Shown here: one piece after another, positions 37,546 through 48,944 of the stretch
Layout: every line of letters starts with the position of its first letter
Numbering within the stretch: the stretch's first letter is position 1
Assembly (NCBI GenBank): GCA_949358305.1
Contig: OX442314.1
Coordinates: 15,245,060 to 15,309,059 of the forward strand
Direction: 5' to 3'
DNA: 64,000 bases
From: Strigamia acuminata
Taxonomy: Eukaryota; Arthropoda; Chilopoda; Geophilomorpha; Linotaeniidae
Made by a program: the position numbers and the translations under genes
The notes under the pieces: model-generated
The model's database searches: none
Told to the model about the DNA's origin: nothing
Seen by the model: the letters and a program-made list of their open reading frames with translations, nothing else

Positions 37546-37797
37546 ACTACATCCTCATCATCCACGTATCTTTGTAATAGACTCGTTTTATTTGCTTCAC
37601 TCACCAAACATTATATTTTCTTCTTCTTTTTTTCGTATATTTTATTCTTTGAGTTTGTTAAACAAACACATTAGCAAGACTAGTTTTAAATTTTAACGTT
37701 TCGCGTATCTTCGAATTAAAATTCTATAAAGCAAATAAATTATAGACAAACACCTTCTGTATCGACCTCGTAGAAAAGAAATCCTTTTGTAATGTGT

Positions 37798-38001
37798 CAG
37801 TTGTCAAGAAATGCAATTTTAATTCCTCCCGCACAGAAAGGAACTAGTTGTAAAATTGATTTTGTTGTGTTGTTTTTTTTTCCCCCGTTAACTTTTACGC
37901 TACAATTTTTTTGTTTTGTTTCGATTATCTGCCAAAAGCGAAGTAAAGCACAGATGTTGGAGTATCTACATTACCGCATTGGAAAGAAACAGGAATGAAA
38001 G
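37798..38001 (+). repeat. Duplicated segment, copy B
   Basis: Second copy of 36561-36745, 1.24 kb downstream and in the same orientation. It shares CAGTTGTCAAGAAA, AATTCCTCCC, AAAATTGATTT, TTTCGATTATCTGCCAAAA and GGAAAGAAACAGG-type blocks. Confidence 0.75.
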
Positions 38002-39377
38002 CATTTATAAATATTAAATATTATTAATCCTTGGAATACCGAGCAAAACCAAACCGAATTTGAAACTCAAACAAAAGCTCTTCAGTGCAGACTTTTCGGA
38101 AATTTAATTTTTGGTTTGCTCCATAATATATAACCTTTTAGTTATAAAGTATAAGCCACAAATAAAAGAAAAACACTTCTCGAAATCAAATTATAGTCCA
38201 GCCCCAAGAAAAATATCAACACCACTCTCTTCCACGTACAAAAAGTCAGCTCGAGTGTTTCAGTTTTGTTGCCAACAGTTATTGTTGCCAAGCTTGTTGT
38301 GAAAACCGAAAATAAAACCAAAAAGTGACTCTTGCCTGTATCCAATCCAGCTCGTGCCAATTACACTTCACCTTTTTTCCCTCATTCATTTAACACCAAA
38401 ATGAAAAAAAAACCAAATAATTTACTAAATCAGTCACCAGAGTGTAGACACACTGCAAAACACCCTAAATCATTGGATTAACCTGCTAATCCTGGAAGGA
38501 TGTGTTAGCGGAAGAGCTCACACAGCAACCTAACCAAAAGCCATAAAGTATACAGTACAGGACAACCGTCGCACCGCATTAAAGGAAGCCAATAAATATG
38601 ATAAAGAGGCTCTGGTGGTGACATTTCTGAGTCATTTCGCTCCATCCATCTGGCTATTAAAAAACAAACCGCTCACTTCGTCCCTCTATTTCAATCACAC
38701 ACTCAAATGTCAAAGACGAAAGTTGCACAAACCCAACACACACGATTCGCGTCATCGTAATGACCATGGATGTCTCATCTAGATAATATGCAGAAATTTA
38801 GCGTCCATAGAAATTTAAATAACAACACAAAAATGTGAAATTTAATTCTTTGTATCATTACTGTTGGTTGTAAACTCAATCTTCCACTTTTCCAACCTCG
38901 TATTCAGAGTGACAAATGTCTCGGGATGTAACGAGTCTTTCACTATTCCCGACCACACGTTCTCTACTCCATTGCTCCGTCAACAATTTCCCTGCAGCTC
39001 TGACAAGAGGAATGGTGCCAGAAGACTCAGCGGGACGCCGTTGGCATGCAAGAGCACGCGCACAACCGCGAGCGGATTTGGTGGGAGGATCCTGAAACCG
39101 ACGTTGTCCTGCATAGGAATGACAGCGTTTAGCTGTTAAAATGGCATTTACGCATGCCCACCACGTGTTCTTGCCCCCTGAATAAAATAAAACGGAATTC
39201 ACCAAACGCGACTTTGCCCTACTGTCGTTGCACCCTGGTCCCGACCACATTGGACGCGCATTCACCTTGTCCGAGGTGTAACGCGCCAAAAAATCCCTCC
39301 TAAAGAGGACAGGACGCGAATTAATCGGAATTATTTAGAATTATTTATCTCAATTTTGCAGAGAAATTCCAAAAAAA

Positions 39378-39602
39378 TTATTTAAATCTGTCGCGAAAAA
39401 AGCGAGAGCCCTTTATCAAGCGTTCAATTTCGTTTTTAAAATTCTCCACTCGATCATATTTTTCTTGAATCGTGGGCGGGAAGAAAAGAAACCCTTCGGG
39501 CGTCGGCCGGGCGGACGCTGACTGTTCGGTATTCATGGCGCGAGTCAGCGGGTTGGCGACTAATGAAAACGCAACTTCTTTGCCGCCATCAGCTCTGTTC
39601 AT
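39378..39602 (-). CDS. Possible small protein (about 74 residues), unrecognised
   Basis: An ORF from ATG at about 39602 to TAA, with coding-like composition (GC-richer at third positions than its flanks). The protein begins MNRADGGKEVAFSLVANP and ends in a charged helix-like tail (YDRVENFKNEIERLIKG, then FFRDRFK). It has no cysteines, signal peptide or membrane segment. In-frame TAA TAA just upstream sets the 5' limit unless an acceptor lies between. I do not recognise a family. It may be a real small gene, the last exon of a larger one, or chance. Confidence 0.3.
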   Translation of the reverse strand: MNRADGGKEVAFSLVANPLTRAMNTEQSASARPTPEGFLFFPPTIQEKYDRVENFKNEIERLIKGSRFFRDRFK

Positions 39603-42600
39603 GTGAAGAATGGTAATTTTTACGCTGCGTGCCACCAGAAATTATTACCTTTTTTACAGATGCCCCACTCTCTTCCCCTGCATTCAAAAAGAGGAATCTC
39701 GCCATATCGTGCCCACCTAACCAAATAACGCCCCGCATACAAAACGCCCAATTTCAAGTTAAAGCCCTTCTCTTTTCATCCTCCAACAGAAGCTTGCTTA
39801 AAACACCCATCCACGCACCTATCTCGCAGCCGCACCTGTTCAGTGCCGTGACATTTTTTCCCTTTAAATATAAATTTTAATAACTGCGTTCAATGTGCCG
39901 CACTTTCAAAAATTGTCAAGGTAAACTTGAGATGTCAGCACTTTTCGACAAATCTGATATCGCGCTTGACATTACCATGGAAAGATTGACAGATTGAGAG
40001 CTTTTTCTTCAATTCAGCACAAGGCGCTCCCGATTTTACTGCGCTATAAAAACTCTTTGCTTTAGTGTGTAAACTGCCGACTTTAAACTTAAGTTTGAGC
40101 AAAGGTATCGTAATGTGCTGGCAAATCCCCAGTCGTTACCCCCCAAACCAGTAATGGAATCGTGAACCGGCAAACTGTTCAATTCTACATGTTTTTAAAC
40201 TCATTTGTCTTCATTCCAAATTAATTGAAAAACAAATAACAATTTATCCTTATGACAACACGTTGCTAATCGAAAACAAAAACAATCGAACAAAATTTAA
40301 ACTTTTTCTTACCTTTTGGATGACTAATCTGGAGGAATTATCCTACATATACGATGTCAGTTGTCAATAATACCCTAAAACAAAGAAAAAACGATCTAAT
40401 TATTTCAGTTCTGTACTATTTCTTATTCGCTTTAGTATCAATCCAAAAGGGTATAAACTCGAGTTTGTTTATCAGTTTCCACTCCCAAACTTTTCCATCA
40501 TATTGTCCACAACACCTTTCTCCTTATTTTAACGAGTCCCATCTGTTTTGTAAGCATCTCAACAGAAGTCAATAGGTCTTAAAGGATAAAGTAGTTTTCT
40601 TTTTTTGTATATATTTTTTTCTTCTTCTCCATGGTAGTCACGCAATTCCTAAGCAACCGGCATCGGAGGCTGTAGTTCTCGAGAGCGGCCGACAACGAGT
40701 GCAACGTGCACGGAATAACCAAAAACGTTACGTGATCATTGTTACATTAAATGAAAATCTCAATATAATTCATATTTCATTTTTCCTAATTCCACAGCGC
40801 ACGAAAGCCCCGAACAAAACAAAATGCATTAAATTAATTAATAATAAATAGTAATAAATCTCTAATATAGATTTACATGTAAACCATTGGAATTTATTTG
40901 TGTCACATTCAATTTCCAGTTAGATCACTAAGAGGGACATTTCCCTGACATTCAGCAAGAGATCTCAAATTATTCCCACGCCCTACACAGCTCCTAAGCC
41001 AAGCAAGAAGACTGAGAAACTGCACAGTGCAGTTGTAATGCAAGGTGGTTTGCTTTTCTGAGAGGAGGGGGTCGTCAGATGAGTTTTTGCCCCAGCCTTT
41101 TAGGTGGCGGTGGGGACGAAAATATAAACTGGCTGAACTGACAACCGAGAAACTTTTCCCAGGACTCGAGAGTGGAATGTGGGTCTTAAGTCCATAGGCG
41201 AGGGACAAGAAATGTTCAATATTCGACCCATCTAAACATGACACAAAGCAGAGACAGACAGACAGAAAAAGGTGATAACCTTAACCAAAACCTTTTACCA
41301 TTTTTTTTCTTCCTTTTTTTTTAGAGGGGGTTGGGGGGGGGGGGGTTTACCTAAATTGAACTTTTTATTGCTCATGAAACTGTTGTGGTGCACTTTATCA
41401 ATTTTGAATGCGTGTGAAAACTGGCTAATTTCTTATTTTTATATTCAACAAACGTAGAATAAAAATGAGCATAATAAAGAATTTTTTTTTAAAAAAATAA
41501 AAAGAAAATTTTTTTCGTGTATTTTATTTAATTTTCATTTTTTTATCGTAAATTTCTCGGGGAAAAACTCAAGAATTTGCATCCAATTTGTACCTTTCGA
41601 ATTTTTATTTTTATTTTTATTTAGTTTTTAAAATTTTTATTTTTATTTCTATTTTTTTATTATTTTTTTTTCGGTTTGAAATTCATTATTTCAAATTTAA
41701 ATATTAAACCAAAAAAAAAAAACTTAATAGTTCTTTTCTGCATTTAGTGAATGGCGTCGGTTTGCCGCACAAAGTTTAGTCATGGATATAAGTTATTAAA
41801 GCGTCTTGGATTACGTGCCCGGTCGGCCCAAGCATAATAACTGAAAAGATCCTTTCATTTAATATGCTTAAAGCGTATGAAACTCCTTCATTGACAATTC
41901 AGCGACTCAGCTGATGTTAGCATTAAAAAGATATCGGGCAACGAATTTAGGGCACTCAACGAATACAAAATAAGATGCATAAACCAAGCATCTCATATTA
42001 CACAACACTTTCAAGTGAATATATCACCATAACATCTTCGAAGAAAATGATATTTTATGGAATGCATAAAAAGTTGAATGTGCCAGTTGAAAATGTTGTT
42101 ATTATGGTGTTTAATTATTTAAAAATGCCGCCATTTATATTAAACTTCGTAAAATCAACACTAGGTTTCAGCTGTGTCTAGCGTGTATTGATTACTGGCA
42201 AAGACCTTGCATCTAAAAGTTGTTTCAAAACTTTCTTGAATTGTAGTTCACATGAAATAATTCAATTTATATTTCAAAATGTTTGATAATTATTTTTTAT
42301 TTGATTTTCTAGTGGTTTTCTCATTAAGTGAGTACTAACAAATAAGCATGACGATTATATGGACATGTTTTATAATACCCTTCTAAATTTTTAAAAATAC
42401 GTTTAAAAAGGTTGAAATCAAACTATTTGGAACGGACATATTTCATACAAAAAACTAAAACGAACAGTGACTTACCAAATAGGTTGATTGTGGTCTAATT
42501 CAAACTCGAGCCACGGTAAACGCCATCTTTAATTTGCGACTGCAGCGCCATTCATTGCCGCCCTACAGTTTCTGAACTCATTTATTTTTATTTTAAAATC

Positions 42601-42807
42601 TATTTTAAACAAATTATATTTTATTGATTATTGAGTGTTTAAATGAAAAAAGTTTAACTTTAAAGTGCCAAAATATTATATTTCGATTTAAATATTAACA
42701 CTATACGACGCTACTAAACCTGGATATATTTCACTGCACATGGTCGGCGTGCTCGTGAACTGTATTTTCGCATCTGAAATTCGAATTGCTAGTAATACTT
42801 CCAAATT

Positions 42808-43202
42808 ATGGCTACTACCGGAATAGATCCGAACAAACTGCAAGCAGAACAAATAAAACAAGTAATATGCTCTCTGAATTTGAAAAAAATTCTATAATCA
42901 CTAATCACTGATCTTTTTTACAGTTCAAAGACTTTCTAATGTCTTACAACAAATTATCCGAACTCTGTTTCAACAACTGTGTTCATGATTTCACAGTTCA
43001 TCACGTTAGGAACAAAGAAGTAGATATGCGCATATAAAATGAAAAACAGTTTTAACTTGATTTTTGTATTAAGGATACCTGTGCAATGAACTGCATGGAA
43101 AAATATTTGAAAATGAATCAAAGGATATCTCAGCGCTTTCAAGATTTCCAAACACAGCAAAACGAAGCTATGGTCGCAGCTACTCAAAAGGCCATATCTT
43201 AG
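42808..43202 (+). CDS. TIMM9: TIMM9, small TIM chaperone of the mitochondrial intermembrane space
   Basis: With TIMM10 it forms the hexamer that escorts hydrophobic carrier precursors from TOM to the TIM22 complex. Three exons: 42808-42861, 42924-43019 and 43074-43202, joining in phase to give 92 residues. The twin CX3C pattern is intact: CFNNC and CAMNC. Family-specific residues include [20 protein letters not shown], then [18 protein letters not shown] and QQNEA, as in human TIMM9. Import of the unfolded protein would use MIA40/Erv1, as for CMC1 at the other end of this window. It ends 234 bp before the convergent Rab gene's stop. Confidence 0.95.
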
Positions 43203-43436
43203 TCATAATAATAATCGATTAATTAACAAAAAGTAATTTTTTTTTTATTAAAAATTTATTTTACATTGTGCAAATATGTAGAAAAAGAAGTAAATGTTTC
43301 AATTTCAATCTGTACTTGCATATAAAGCAACGTTTTTGAAAGACAAAAAGTTCAAAACTGGAAGTTTATTTTTATTTTTTACAGTTAAATATATGTAATC
43401 CTGAGATTTTAATTGAGAGCAAATGAATGCTTTCCA

Positions 43437-44666
43437 TTAGCATCCACATACACTTCGTGTCTTTTTACTGTCAGTAGTGTCTTGTTGCAGTTGAAATGTG
43501 TCTTTTCTTCGCAGTTGTGGCCTAGGAACTTCGAGAAATACAAGTTTCTTCACTAGAAAGTGCATCGCTTCACCTAAAACTTGCAAATAATTACACGTCC
43601 TCAGAAAATTCAACAAAGTGCACTTACTTATATTAACATCGTCCTTAGCAGATGTCACATACCAACCTAAAATATTATGTTGTATGCAAAATTGGCTTAT
43701 AATAGACATGTCGATACGAATACCAGGAATATCACACTAGAATTTTATAATTTTGAATTAATATAATGGAATGTGGATTGAAATAAAAGAACTGTACTTT
43801 ATTGGCTAATAAAAGAACAGGAACGGGCTCTCCACTTTGCAACGAAACTTTCTCCCTTATGTCTGAATACCACTTTAAAAAATAATTTAGTTTTAGGAAA
43901 GTTAATTTTACTACTGATCGTAATACCTTCATCACAGAATCAAAGGTTGCTGGTCTGGAATGTGAAAATATGTTAGAAAAACATTTAGTCAACAATTTAT
44001 TAATCACCTTGATAGATCAAATACAATAACAGCTGCTGCCCTATAATAGAAAATCGATTACTCACTCCAAAAATATGTTATAATAGCACCGCTTACGCAT
44101 ATTTGTAATAAACCCTGGTCATGTAACCAAACCTTTCGTGCCCCGCAATATCCCTGAAATATAGAAATTAGTAAAATTTATAATTATCTTTTTTACTAAA
44201 AAAAAAAGTTATTTATTAACCATAATTGTAGATTTATTTGAGTTTTGTCCGTCCATTTCAGAGATTTTATAGCAAAATCAACTCCAATTGTGAGTTTGTA
44301 ATAAGGCGAAAATTTACCTGTAAGAAAAATAAAACATTATCCTTTTGTATAGCCTATATACGTAACAAACTTTTTATTCGTTTACCTTGGGTAAATCTTC
44401 TTATTATGGCAGTTTTACCTAATGAATAAAAAGTATTAAAGTAATTGAATTCACTCTCAATCTCAACACCTCTAACACTCTTATCGAGATTTGAAATCTC
44501 AAAAAAGTCAATAACTTTAAACTTATACGCTACTCACGTCACGACACTTGTAAAATGAAAATCTGTTCTCACCTACACCAAAGTCTCCAATAATTAAAAA
44601 CTTGTAAAGAAGTTCTTTTATAAAAGTCCTGTTAAAAGCATCGACAACAGGTACTTCGTTATCCAT
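43437..44666 (-). CDS. Rab32/38/29-subfamily small GTPase with a non-standard switch II
   Basis: Rab32-type GTPases direct traffic to lysosome-related organelles. About nine small exons, the first being 44666-44573, 44418-44386, 44317-44221 and 44153-44097; roughly 215-220 residues. Motifs: P-loop GDFGVGKTA, switch I TIGVDFAIK, then LQLWDIAGHERFGYMTRVYY, LLLANKCD (G4) and TSAKDD (G5). DIAG[Q]ERFG.MTRVYYK and IGVDFA.K.L.W are Rab32/38/29 hallmarks. The C-terminus ends CGC, a CXC geranylgeranylation signal. Odd point: the catalytic glutamine of DxxGQ is histidine (codon CAC at 44140-44138). Start codon at 44666 precedes VVDAFNRTFIKELLYKFLIIGD. Which of the three paralogues it matches is unclear. 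Confidence 0.88.
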
Positions 44667-44889
44667 GCCCGCGATGCATTCTACCTGTGAAACTTCACCT
44701 GTGCTATGCAGGTCACGTGATAAGTTCAGAGCACCGAGGGGGAGTTGCTAAAGGTAAACAATTATCATCCTGCAATGCTCAAACTCACATTTTCGAGGTC
44801 AGAAAATGTAACCAAAACATTTTAGTTTTAAAAAATGTTTTTAATAACTTATTTAAATATTTACAAGACAACAATAAAAAATTAATGAA
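44667..44889. other. Short intergenic: Rab upstream region and M13 3' flank
   Basis: Only 223 bp separate the M13 stop from the Rab start codon, both on the minus strand. It contains a CACGTG E-box in TCACGTGA context at about 44712-44719, the type bound by MITF/TFE factors. Such sites are typical of lysosome-related genes, so it may control the Rab gene; this is inference. Confidence 0.45.
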
Positions 44890-47800
44890 TTACCACACAG
44901 AGCATTTATTTTCAGGATTCATCGGTGAATTTAAAGAACAATTGAAATCTTTAGCAAAGTCAGGCGAATTAGATACAGTACCCCAAACTCTGTGCAAAAA
45001 TATAAAATAATTCAGAAATTGAATTTTTCTAAAATGTAAATAACTAACCTGAATACAGGGAAACTATGAACCATTTGTGACAACTGCTGGATTTGTCTAG
45101 AAAATGGATAACTGAAACACCACGACTATAAAATACGTGTAACCAAAATTAAATGTTACGAAATAAAATCTGATTAATTTTTTTTTACATTAGCATAACT
45201 CATCCAAAACAACTGATTATTATTAAAGGCTAATCCAGGTAATCTCTCTTCGGTGCCAGGATGATCTTTGAGCCATGATTGATACGCCTAACAATAAATA
45301 AAATTGATTATACTAACTTAAAACTCGAAATGTTTGTATAAATATTTGTAATAATAATTGAAAACCCTATATGAAATTAAAATTCCAGTGTTATCTGCAA
45401 TATTCTCGTCTAACGTTTTGGTTCCGTTTAGTTTTCCTTTTTTTGGAAAACCATAACGACTGTACTGATTTATAGTACACTCTGCTCGTTTGCGAAAAGC
45501 TACAGCATCGTCATCAGTCCACCATTTTTTAATAGGCACATCTGGGCGTTTAGGTACACCTATTTTCGAATAATTATTTTTATTATTTTTATTGTATTTA
45601 ATTTTATGTCATGTATTGATTAAAAATACCTATCTGATTAACAGCATGCAAGATTTCATGTCCCATAATTGCACCTAAACTTCCAAAATTTAATGCGTGA
45701 GGTCTATTCATTGTGAAATAAGATTCTCTTGCTTGAGATGCGGGAATTTCTGTAAATAATGTTTAATCCATTTATTACCATAAAAATTTTTTTTTAAGAT
45801 AATGTTAACTTACCAATTGTATTATAAAATGGTTTGTAATATGCATTAGTTACTAGCAAACTAATCATGTTATCCCAATTCCAACTACAAAAAAAATATT
45901 TCCAGAATCAGATAGAACCAAAAGTATATTCTTGGTAAAACTTACTCTTTTCGGTTAACAGTTTTGTCAATAAACGCAGCATTTTTCTTGTGTTGAAATT
46001 TTTGAAGTCGCAAAATGTTTTTCATAAATTCATAAGGTGAAATGGATACCTGAAAAAAAATTTATATAAATAATTTAAGTAATCATCGAATGATGATAAA
46101 CTTATGGTACTTCTCTGTAATATTCTTCCAAATTTTTATCGTCTAAAATTTCATCAGCATGAGCCAGAAAAGCAATTAAATCATCTATCTAAATACCCAA
46201 TAAAAATAAAATTACAAATTAAAAAATTCACTACTGTTGAACCTGTTGTTTGCTTCTTTCTAATGTTTCAGCAGTCAACCATTCTACCGATTCCAACATG
46301 TTTCTGAACTCTCTTTGCACCAATGAAAACATTTCTGTTAGCTGATAACAATACAATAATTATATTTAACACTTAACTAAAATTTTAAACAGTACATACA
46401 TTTCCTTTTTCATGGAACTTATAATTATGTTTTACAAACATAGAAGTTACGACCGGAAGAAAAAATTTATGTACAATGGGTAAACAAATTCTCCACCTGG
46501 AACATCACTAACATTTCAGACAAACAAATCGAAGAAAATAGCTTTGAATCACCTTGACAATGGAAGATGTGGGATGTACCCAGTACGAGAACTCATTATA
46601 CTGTTATCCCATTGCTCAGATTTAATATACTGCATATAATTCCGAGCAAGTCCAGCAAATAAATAGTTTGCTAAAACTCTAACGAAATTATAAACAAATT
46701 ATAGTCATTAATAATATAAATTTAAAATTTTTAGGAACCTTTTTGGTGTGCTGTTGTAAACATCGATTAATCGAGCTAAACTATCAGATGATCCAGCCAC
46801 GCAAATGATCTCAGATTGCATGGTTAATGAGGGCGAAAACGCACGTCGAAGAACGTTCAGCCAGTCAATCTAATTTGTTTTTAAATCTCATAGAAAAAAA
46901 CATTGTACCTTAAAAATGTGACATTACTTTATCTGTTATAATGTATAACTCTTCTATCGTCGTAGTGTTCAATGGTTCTGCCTGTTAAATAACAGCAATT
47001 GCAATATGAATAATATTTTTTAAAATTTATTGGCAGTTAGTGCGCCATGCCATTTGTGTGTGAAACTTACTTGTTCATGACCAGTCAAACAAATCTCATT
47101 GTCGCTTTCATTGCTTTTAAAATCAAGTATCTGTAATTTACGAAGTGTTGAAACTATAAGCAAATTTAATTTAGTTTGCGCTTACGTCATTGAGAGAACT
47201 TCTGAAAGAATAAACGTCTTCCATTTCTTGTTGGGCCTCTTCTCTCGAAGCACCTAATAAAACTGCAATTTCGATCATCGGATTGACGAAAGTATCATTC
47301 ACTACAGATGTGTTTCGAAGCGACTGAGGTTGAGATTCGGGAACTTGTATCTAAATGTATTAGCAAAGTTTTAACCTAACGCCATTTTGGGGGTCTTCAA
47401 CAAATAAAACTCGCCATCGGTATCAAATGCATATCTGAATTCAGGTGTCCTTGATTTAATTCATAACTTAATCGAATTAAATTAGCAGAAACTGCATCAC
47501 CAACCATTTCGCTGACGGTTTTCTCCCAATTAAATTTATCCTCTTCCCATTTAGAACCTAACATCATCGGCCATCCACCGTATTTATTGAGCAGATCCTT
47601 CAGAGGCTTCAAACCCAATTCATTCATGTATGCTACACAATAAAAATAATAAAAATTTAATAGATCATTTTAAAATAAAAACACACCCAATGTACCAATG
47701 TTTATGCACGAATCGTACAGGTCCTTAAGTTTATACAGTGATCCAGTAAATGCTGTCTTTGGACGATGCATCAATTCTGAAAATTTAAAAGAAAAATATT

Positions 47801-48253
47801 AAAGAATGAAATTGATATCATAAAAAAAAAAAAAAATACTTTTTAATTGTGCAACCATAGTTCTGTCCTGTTCGGAATCCACATGCAATGTCTTGTAATC
47901 GTAAGCGAGAATCCGTTCCGAGAATCCACCGCAAGAAAATTTGTAAAAATCATCGCAAGGGTCAACTGTGAAATCTGAATTTTCTAAAATTCTAGCAGCT
48001 AAAGTAGATATAATCAACAATAAAATTTAATTAAGTTTTAGGACAGTTGCATTTACCCGATATGACGCATTCTTTAGTCAAACAAACATCTTTTAAATCT
48101 TCGTATTCGGATGCCAACCACGGAGATTCTTTTTCTTCATGCAATTCAATAGTTTGTATTAGTTTACATCATGATATTTGCCAGAAACGTCTTACCAAAA
48201 GCTGATGCTAGGCTGTACCATGCTAAAATGAAATAAATAAGTTCTTTCACCAT
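44890..48253 (-). CDS. Neprilysin-like M13 zinc metallopeptidase, secreted form
   Basis: M13 ectopeptidases cleave small peptide hormones outside the cell. The gene has many short exons. Exon 1 (from 48253) encodes [19 protein letters not shown], a cleavable signal peptide without the usual cytosolic tail, so the protein is probably secreted. Next come [13 protein letters not shown] (N-terminal M13 signature), [11 protein letters not shown] (substrate-binding NAY), the zinc site [10 protein letters not shown] (HExxH, about 45650-45670) and DENIADNTG (third zinc ligand Glu, about 45395). The tail reads [29 protein letters not shown] and a short extension ending CSVW. The last exon has its stop TAA at 44892-44890. 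All catalytic residues are present. Arthropods have many neprilysin-like paralogues, so no symbol is given. Some middle exons were not traced base by base. Confidence 0.9.
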
Positions 48254-48944
48254 TATTTTCAAGTTGGGGTTGCGTATGACCACGCGCTTAGAATGAAAAA
48301 CAACTTATATAATATCCCAATGGCTCTGTCTGTATCTGTAACCGCTGTCTAAGGACGCCACCGTTTGACACTGTTTCATTTTAGTGCACAGAGCAAAGTT
48401 GCAGTTTGTAAATGGTAGTGATTTTTTTTTTGTTATCAAGAAATATCAAATAACTAAGTAATTCAAAACTTAAATTGCATTAACAGTAAAAAATTTGAAA
48501 ATATTATGTATTTATTATTAGCAATTTGTACACACTAAAATTCTAAAAAAGAAAAAAAAAGAAAAAAGAAAAAGAAATACCGGTATTCACAAAGTCTTTA
48601 GGAAATTTTAAATTTTTTTAAACGCTAACATTAGATGGCAACAAAATAATCTTTTTGCATATTAATAAGCCATTATTAACATTATATTACGTTTCTTATT
48701 TTGGAGATTAATTAACTCAAAGTTGACCTTAAATTTTATACACATTTTTTGTGTCGATTACGGATATGATAAACTTGCACACAAACATCACATGTCAAAT
48801 ATATATGTACGCAGATCTATGCATCTGTCCATTGTTTCTTTTCGTAATTAGCTAGAATTCTTGACGAAGCAACTAAAGACTAAAATATTTATTATATTAT
48901 AATCACACGAAAAAACCTTTTTTCCATAGAAATAAACCTTACCA

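Larger units (their letters stand above)
34761..42807. other. Second gene-poor stretch (about 8 kb)
   Basis: No gene is firmly supported. It contains three 13-nt X-boxes (36032, 37281, 37533), a CRE at 37473, a duplicated segment (36561-36745 and 37798-38001), a 14-C run at 36639-36652, a G-tract at 41326-41345 and one coding-like small ORF (39378-39602). GC-richer patches lie at 35370-36060, 37060-37550 and 38940-39290. The part from 42500 to 42807 is the TIMM9 promoter. Confidence 0.5.

Noticed and set aside
40909-41244. Minus-strand ORF of 111 codons
   Set aside because: No domain or coding bias, no splice partner; treated as chance.
44687-45010. Plus-strand ORF of 107 codons
   Set aside because: Covers the last M13 exon in antisense; the minus strand there matches the conserved M13 C-terminus.
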